Below are positions 44,001 to 47,500 of a stretch of 47,500 bases of DNA, one piece after another. The translations under genes were made by a program, and so were the position numbers. How positions within the stretch are numbered: position 1 is the first letter of the stretch; each line of letters starts with the position of its first letter. Source of the DNA: Aneurinibacillus uraniidurans (GTDB taxonomy: Bacteria; Bacillota; Bacilli; Aneurinibacillales; Aneurinibacillaceae); the NCBI RefSeq assembly GCF_028471905.1, contig NZ_CP116902.1, forward strand, positions 3,180,001 through 3,227,500, written 5' to 3'. The notes under the pieces were generated by a model that worked only from the letters and a program-made list of their open reading frames with translations, had not been told where the DNA came from and did no database searches.

Positions 44001-46473
44001 GAATCTCATCAATGGACTCCGGATTACGCAAGGTCGATGTATCACCTAGCTCTTCTCCATTAAGCAGATTGCTCAAGAAACGACGCATGTATTTGCCGCT
44101 TCGTGTTTCCGGGAACTGCTGCACTTCGATATAATCGCTCGGAACTGCCACTACCCCTTTTTCTTGACGCACAAGCTCAGATAAGCGACGCTGATCCTCA
44201 AGCGTCAATTTTGCGCCCGGTGCTGTCTGAATGAATGCAACCGGCGTCAGTCCTTTCTCACGGTGCGGCGCTCCGATTACAATTGCATTTCCGACTGGAG
44301 AATCCGGGTTGATCTGTTTATCGCGCAGGATTGCACCCTCGATCTCCTCCGTGCCCATCCGGTGACCGGACACGTTAATTACGTCATCTGAACGACCGTG
44401 GAGGGAGAACGATTCATCTTCGTATTTCATAGCAAAATCGCCCTGTGTATACGCCCATACGCCATCCCACTTACCCCAGTATGTGTCTACATACCGATCC
44501 GCATCACCTTTCCAGTTCGGCTGGCCAAAATTCGTCTCATCTCCCCAGATGTAACGTGCCAAGTATGGATACGGCTTCGTAATTACAATTTCACCTTTTT
44601 CTTCGAAGTCAGCTGGACGATGCTTTGTCTTTCCGCCTTCTTCACTGCTTTCTGAAATCCATACATCCCCGAAAATCCATGGCAGCGGGAATGTATGTGC
44701 ATCTGGCTTGAGCTGAAAATCATTGTTGCCAAAGAAATGCGTCCATACAATGCCGCCATGTTCCGTTGCCCAGTACGAGTTGATGTACTGCGGCGTCATC
44801 AAATCCATACCAAATTGCTGAACAGCCGGGCTAGTCGGCTCAGCACAGAAGGTTGCAACGCGAAGTGTATCCATGCTGTATTGTTCAACGTCTGCCTTAT
44901 TCTGCGGATTGGACATAATTGTTTTCAAGAACGTTGACCCTGCTTTAAAGATGGTCACCTTATACCGCTCGATAATGCTCGCATAACGTCCTGCACTCGG
45001 GAATACCGGCGCCCCCTCTGCGACGATGCTTGTTGTACGTGTCGTTAACGAAGCGGAGATCAGATACGATTGGCCAGTAATCCAGCCCGGATCAGCAATG
45101 ACATACATAATATCTTCGCCCGGTGTCGCATCGAACGAAACTTTCATCGTGTGTGCAAGACCAGCTGTATATCCCCCATGAACATGCACGACGCCTTTTG
45201 GCTTGCCTGTACTTCCGCTTGTATAGATGATAAACAGCGGATATTCCGCATCTACTGGCTCAGGCTTAGAAACCGCATACATAACGCGAATAAAGTCTTC
45301 TGTCGGAAGAGCAAGAAGATCCTGCTCAGTCGCTACATTAGCACCTTGCTCACGTGCTATCGTGAGAATTTGCTCTACTGCCTCACCAATTAATTCATGT
45401 GACCAGCGATCACGCTCTGGACGCCAGTTCAAATCCTGCTGGCGTGTATGACGTACAACGATAACGGCTTCGACACGTGGCGGCGCATCTACCAGGCCTT
45501 TTGCAATTACGGTACGAATGTGCGACTTCTGCTCAGCATCCATATCATGGAACTGGGCCAGTGCCATACCGACACCACGCATGGCATCTGATCGCTCAAC
45601 TGTAATCTCGCTTCCGATTGTCTGCATTACTTTTTCCTGAATGAGCGCAGACTGCTGCTCGTTCAGGTTTAGTTCTTTTAACTTTTCCTCAACGATCTGA
45701 ACAGCGATTTCTTTTGGTACATAGTTATCCAACGCTGGGTCGGTATACGCTTCTTTAAACTCTACGATCTGTGCATTGCGATAGCCGCCGTCTGATGTAA
45801 TAACAACTTTAGCTCCGGCGTTATGGATACGATCACTCAATGTTTTATCACTGAATCCACCAAATACAGCGGTATAAACAATCCCAAGGCGTTTCGCCGC
45901 TTCTGTATAATAAATCTGCTCCATAATATTCGGCATGTTCAGCGCAATTCGATCACCTTTTTTCAAGCCGAGATTTTTAAATACCTGTGCAGCTTTCAAC
46001 GTTTCAAGCATCAGTTGTTTACGTGTTACTGTAAATTCAACAACCGGACCGCCCCGGCCATCGTTCTTCGCTTGATCCCAACGGTCGCCCTCGAAGTAAA
46101 ACGCAATCTCATCCCCATGTCCATTCATGACATGGCGGTCTACCTCGTTAAAGCAGGCATTCGTTAAACCGCCGCTGAACCATTTATAGAAGGGGGCATC
46201 ACTGTCGTCAAATGCAGTCTTCCACGGCTCGTATGCCGGAGAGTGGGTCACCGTAACAGGTGCTCCTGTATCAGCATCAAGTCCCATCCATTGATTGTGC
46301 TCGTCATTCCATATCATCCAAGCATTTGCCTGCTCGTCATACCAGTGAATTTCTCGTTTTGCGATATCACCATGGAATTTTCCTGGGTCCTGCTCCGCCA
46401 AATGACGCTGCTTATTCCAGTCCTCCCGAGTCAATATCGGATTACTTTTAGCTTTCTGCGTTCGTACATCCAT
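41059..46473 (-). CDS. pcs: Propionyl-CoA synthase, trifunctional
   Basis: About 1804 residues, the size of the Chloroflexus aurantiacus enzyme (1822). Three fused parts are colinear with it: an AMP-forming 3-hydroxypropionyl-CoA ligase (IIYTSGSTGKPKGVVHVHGG, YWATEHGGIVWTHF, catalytic Lys in ETRSGKYMRRFL), an enoyl-CoA hydratase (SFVAGADVKQFLEEM, GVALGGGNEF, FGQPEINLNLIPGYGGTQRL) and a zinc-less MDR reductase (VEGAATGTGLEALKSAARNG). It converts 3-hydroxypropionate to propionyl-CoA using ATP and NADPH. No other 3-hydroxypropionate-cycle gene is in the window. GGAGGGGG lies 9 nt before the ATG at 46473; an ATG at 46503 has AGGAGG 10 nt upstream and is also possible. Confidence 0.92.
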   Translation of the reverse strand: MDVRTQKAKSNPILTREDWNKQRHLAEQDPGKFHGDIAKREIHWYDEQANAWMIWNDEHNQWMGLDADTGAPVTVTHSPAYEPWKTAFDDSDAPFYKWFSGGLTNACFNEVDRHVMNGHGDEIAFYFEGDRWDQAKNDGRGGPVVEFTVTRKQLMLETLKAAQVFKNLGLKKGDRIALNMPNIMEQIYYTEAAKRLGIVYTAVFGGFSDKTLSDRIHNAGAKVVITSDGGYRNAQIVEFKEAYTDPALDNYVPKEIAVQIVEEKLKELNLNEQQSALIQEKVMQTIGSEITVERSDAMRGVGMALAQFHDMDAEQKSHIRTVIAKGLVDAPPRVEAVIVVRHTRQQDLNWRPERDRWSHELIGEAVEQILTIAREQGANVATEQDLLALPTEDFIRVMYAVSKPEPVDAEYPLFIIYTSGSTGKPKGVVHVHGGYTAGLAHTMKVSFDATPGEDIMYVIADPGWITGQSYLISASLTTRTTSIVAEGAPVFPSAGRYASIIERYKVTIFKAGSTFLKTIMSNPQNKADVEQYSMDTLRVATFCAEPTSPAVQQFGMDLMTPQYINSYWATEHGGIVWTHFFGNNDFQLKPDAHTFPLPWIFGDVWISESSEEGGKTKHRPADFEEKGEIVITKPYPYLARYIWGDETNFGQPNWKGDADRYVDTYWGKWDGVWAYTQGDFAMKYEDESFSLHGRSDDVINVSGHRMGTEEIEGAILRDKQINPDSPVGNAIVIGAPHREKGLTPVAFIQTAPGAKLTLEDQRRLSELVRQEKGVVAVPSDYIEVQQFPETRSGKYMRRFLSNLLNGEELGDTSTLRNPESIDEIRPKIEQWRMKTKMEEEQKIFEIYRFFRVQYNDVLPGQRVATVTITNPPVNALNERALDELNTIVSHLERRDEIKVVIFTGQGTGSFVAGADVKQFLEEMFDVEDVLPLANKAHMAFSKIEKLGKPVIAAVNGVALGGGNEFQMATHYRIAEPHAEFGQPEINLNLIPGYGGTQRLPRLLQDRTGVDGFLKALEIILNGRKIDVEEAKQIGLIDEIIQESDDVLVRAAALAREYILRGKGALKEAFDRHNSLVQQWNTPQAFPQEAIANSVEIQRILRQSKWAGREQAANRALEAARIGYEQGIKQGMEREAQLFAEAVIDPNGGKSGIQAFLDKKSMPLPTRPRFQPTEEKQNELIEQGELLPVGAPYFPGFTPIPEWQYAYAVVKNDETGAVDHGDPIDAEKKIVIPVEKPKANEVLLYVLASEVNFNDIWALTGIPVSTLDDHDLDYHVTGSGGIALVASVGPEVKREGRVKVGDLVTIYSGQNNLLSPTVGLDPMFADFSIQGYQGPDGSHQQFMIAQAPQVHVKPQDATLEAAGSYILNLGTIYRALFTTLSIEPNKTMFVEGAATGTGLEALKSAARNGLAVTGMVSNEERASYIREQGAAGVINRRNPEYGNAFTKVPADPSQWAAWEATGQKILDDYRAQNNGRLADYVVSHAGEVAFPRSFQMMEKNGVLTFYGASSGYHFTFMGKEGTSTPRDMYEKALLRAGESVLIYYGTDTKEDGIVDQTGLVAIEAARDMGARIVVATYTDAQKEFVQSLGYGDAVRGVLSIEEIKRREGENFVWPDTMPDFPNPKTETEAFKEAVRYFTDYIFKPFGGAVAKYLRSPDNPRGYPDLIFDRAGHDALGVSTTLLKPYTGRVVFSEDMGARRYSFYAPQVWMRQRRVYMPTANIWGTHLSNAYEVIRMNEMIDAGMLEITEPVFVEFDQLPEAHQEMWENRHVGSSYVVNHAIPQTGLKTKDQLYEAWSAQMNEKTSE

Positions 46474-46599
46474 CAGTCCTTGCCCCCTCCTGTGTGCGTG
46501 CATGAATTTTTTGCCTCCTAAAAGGCTCTACTCTCCTACCACTGTTCATCTAATGACCTATTGTATTAGTACAGTTGTTGGTAATTAATTCTTTGTTAT

Positions 46600-46628
46600 A
46601 TAATAACGCACTACATTTTAGATGACAA
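46600..46628 (-). promoter_or_regulatory. pcs: SigmaA promoter of pcs
   Basis: On the minus strand TTGTCA (46628-46623), a 17-nt spacer and TATTAT (46605-46600) lie about 100 nt before the gene. Confidence 0.7.
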
Positions 46629-46689
46629 GACTTTTTATTAATTATTACAACTTATTAAAATGTTTTGATAATTATTTCGTTTTCTAAAG

Positions 46690-46724
46690 AAAAAAGCCTC
46701 CTATCTACAGACAGATAAGAGACC
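46690..46724 (-). terminator. Terminator after the second uracil-DNA glycosylase
   Basis: CTTATCT / AGATAGG-type stem with one mismatch followed by CTTTTTTC on the minus strand, just beyond the stop at 46732. Confidence 0.65.
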
Positions 46725-46731
46725 TTGATTG

Positions 46732-47400
46732 TCATACGATTACACTTGTAATTTTCAATTCCTCGATTGTCCGCCGGAGTTTACGCATGTCCTCCTGAAA
46801 AACTTCTTTCAGTTCACGGCGATAAATAATGGCAGCAGGATGATATAGCGGAAAAATATGATACCGCTCGTCCGACCAGAAAAACTCACGACTGTTTTCT
46901 TTTTCTTCTGGGCGCTGTATTGATACAGTAAGCAAATTTCCGTGTACTTCAGAAATAGAGCACTCTCCAACAAGTCGTTTAAGCGGAGTGGAGCCAAGTG
47001 TAATAATAAGCTTTGGCATAAGCAGTTGAATCTCCATATCCAACCAGGCTGCACATGATGCAATCGCATGTTTAGAAGGAGGACGATTTGATTTTGTAAT
47101 TCGAACCGTTCCGTTCTTAAGCAAGGTTTCTTTTTCTTTATAAGGTCGGCAGCGCGTTGCATTCGCAATATACATTTGATCTCGATTCAAACCGACATCT
47201 GCAAGAAATTGATTTAAGTTCTCACCTGCCTTCCCTTGAAAAGGACGTGCATGTTTCATCTCTTCCGCGCCTGGGCTCTCACCGATCAACATAATTTCTG
47301 CATTGGGAAGCCCATAGCCTGGCACAGGAGTTTGTCCTTCTTCCCGGCGCAGCCCATCCTCACAGCGCACACATGTCAAAAATTTTTCCGGAAGTAGCAT
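46732..47400 (-). CDS. Uracil-DNA glycosylase paralogue
   Basis: A 222-residue family 4/5-like uracil-DNA glycosylase. TCVRCEDGL, ATRCRPY and IASCAAW supply iron-sulfur Cys ligands; motif I is IGESPGAEE; the late motif is LYHPAAIIYRRE. It is a different branch from the paralogue at 40233 (little similarity outside motifs). Start ATG at 47400. The last 100 bp of the window hold only its upstream region. Confidence 0.87.
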   Translation of the reverse strand: MLLPEKFLTCVRCEDGLRREEGQTPVPGYGLPNAEIMLIGESPGAEEMKHARPFQGKAGENLNQFLADVGLNRDQMYIANATRCRPYKEKETLLKNGTVRITKSNRPPSKHAIASCAAWLDMEIQLLMPKLIITLGSTPLKRLVGECSISEVHGNLLTVSIQRPEEKENSREFFWSDERYHIFPLYHPAAIIYRRELKEVFQEDMRKLRRTIEELKITSVIV

Positions 47401-47500
47401 CGTATCATCTCTCTTCTTAAGTATGGTATGTACCCTTATATATGTTCTTCCTCAAAACAGACGTAAATAAAAGTAAAAACGCGATCCTTCGTCCTTTATG

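Overview
The window looks like a spore-forming, low-to-moderate GC Bacillales chromosome. A Paenibacillaceae-type host (Brevibacillus/Aneurinibacillus relatives) is my guess from the S-layer-homology (SLH) proteins, the prkA-yhbH-spoVR sporulation operon, a sporulation-type histidine kinase, an S-box metQ and a propionyl-CoA synthase. Almost all genes are on the minus strand.

The central result is that the sporulation gene spoVR is split. Its 5' half (27306-28136) sits at the end of the minus-strand operon prkA (29306-31204) - yhbH (28133-29284) - spoVR. Its 3' half (2061-2705) lies 24.6 kb away in the same orientation. The halves meet at a 14-bp direct repeat, GCCCAGCCTTCGTT (2686-2699 and 27328-27341). 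Joining them there restores an uninterrupted 477-codon frame through the motif NEGWASYWH. Joining the two element ends instead rebuilds a long imperfect palindrome around the repeat, as expected of a serine-integrase attP. The 24,642-bp insert (2700-27341) carries three large serine recombinases (12263-13822 and 13819-15300 minus, 16391-17854 plus), an XRE regulator and small genes. It resembles the sporulation-controlled intervening elements of sigK (skin), spsM (SPbeta) and spoVFB (vfbin), but I see no phage genes in it.

The element's cargo is mostly cell-surface protein: a 2769-residue SLH protein built from 300-bp and 1386-bp tandem repeats (2859-11168), an SLH/Ig-like/lamin-tail protein (18720-22757), an SLH/IPT/lamin-tail protein (22985-25735), and two broken copies of the giant protein's 3' end (17954-18535, 25899-26503). 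A retropepsin-like pair (26541-27178) lies near the right attachment site. A gene-poor 1.1-kb stretch (11169-12262) holds a structured leader of no class I recognise. A sigmaE-like promoter lies before the plus-strand recombinase and another before prkA. This fits a model in which mother-cell excision coincides with expression of the prkA-yhbH-spoVR operon, but it is inference.

Left of the element are a VOC protein and an orphan PAS histidine kinase. Right of the operon come hmoA-like, a 57-aa plus-strand gene, metQ with a SAM-I riboswitch, a HAD hydrolase, trmL, an amidase-domain protein, ogt, queG, rnhA, an MFS transporter, an NCS2 permease and a uracil-DNA glycosylase. The window ends with a 1804-residue trifunctional propionyl-CoA synthase and a second uracil-DNA glycosylase.
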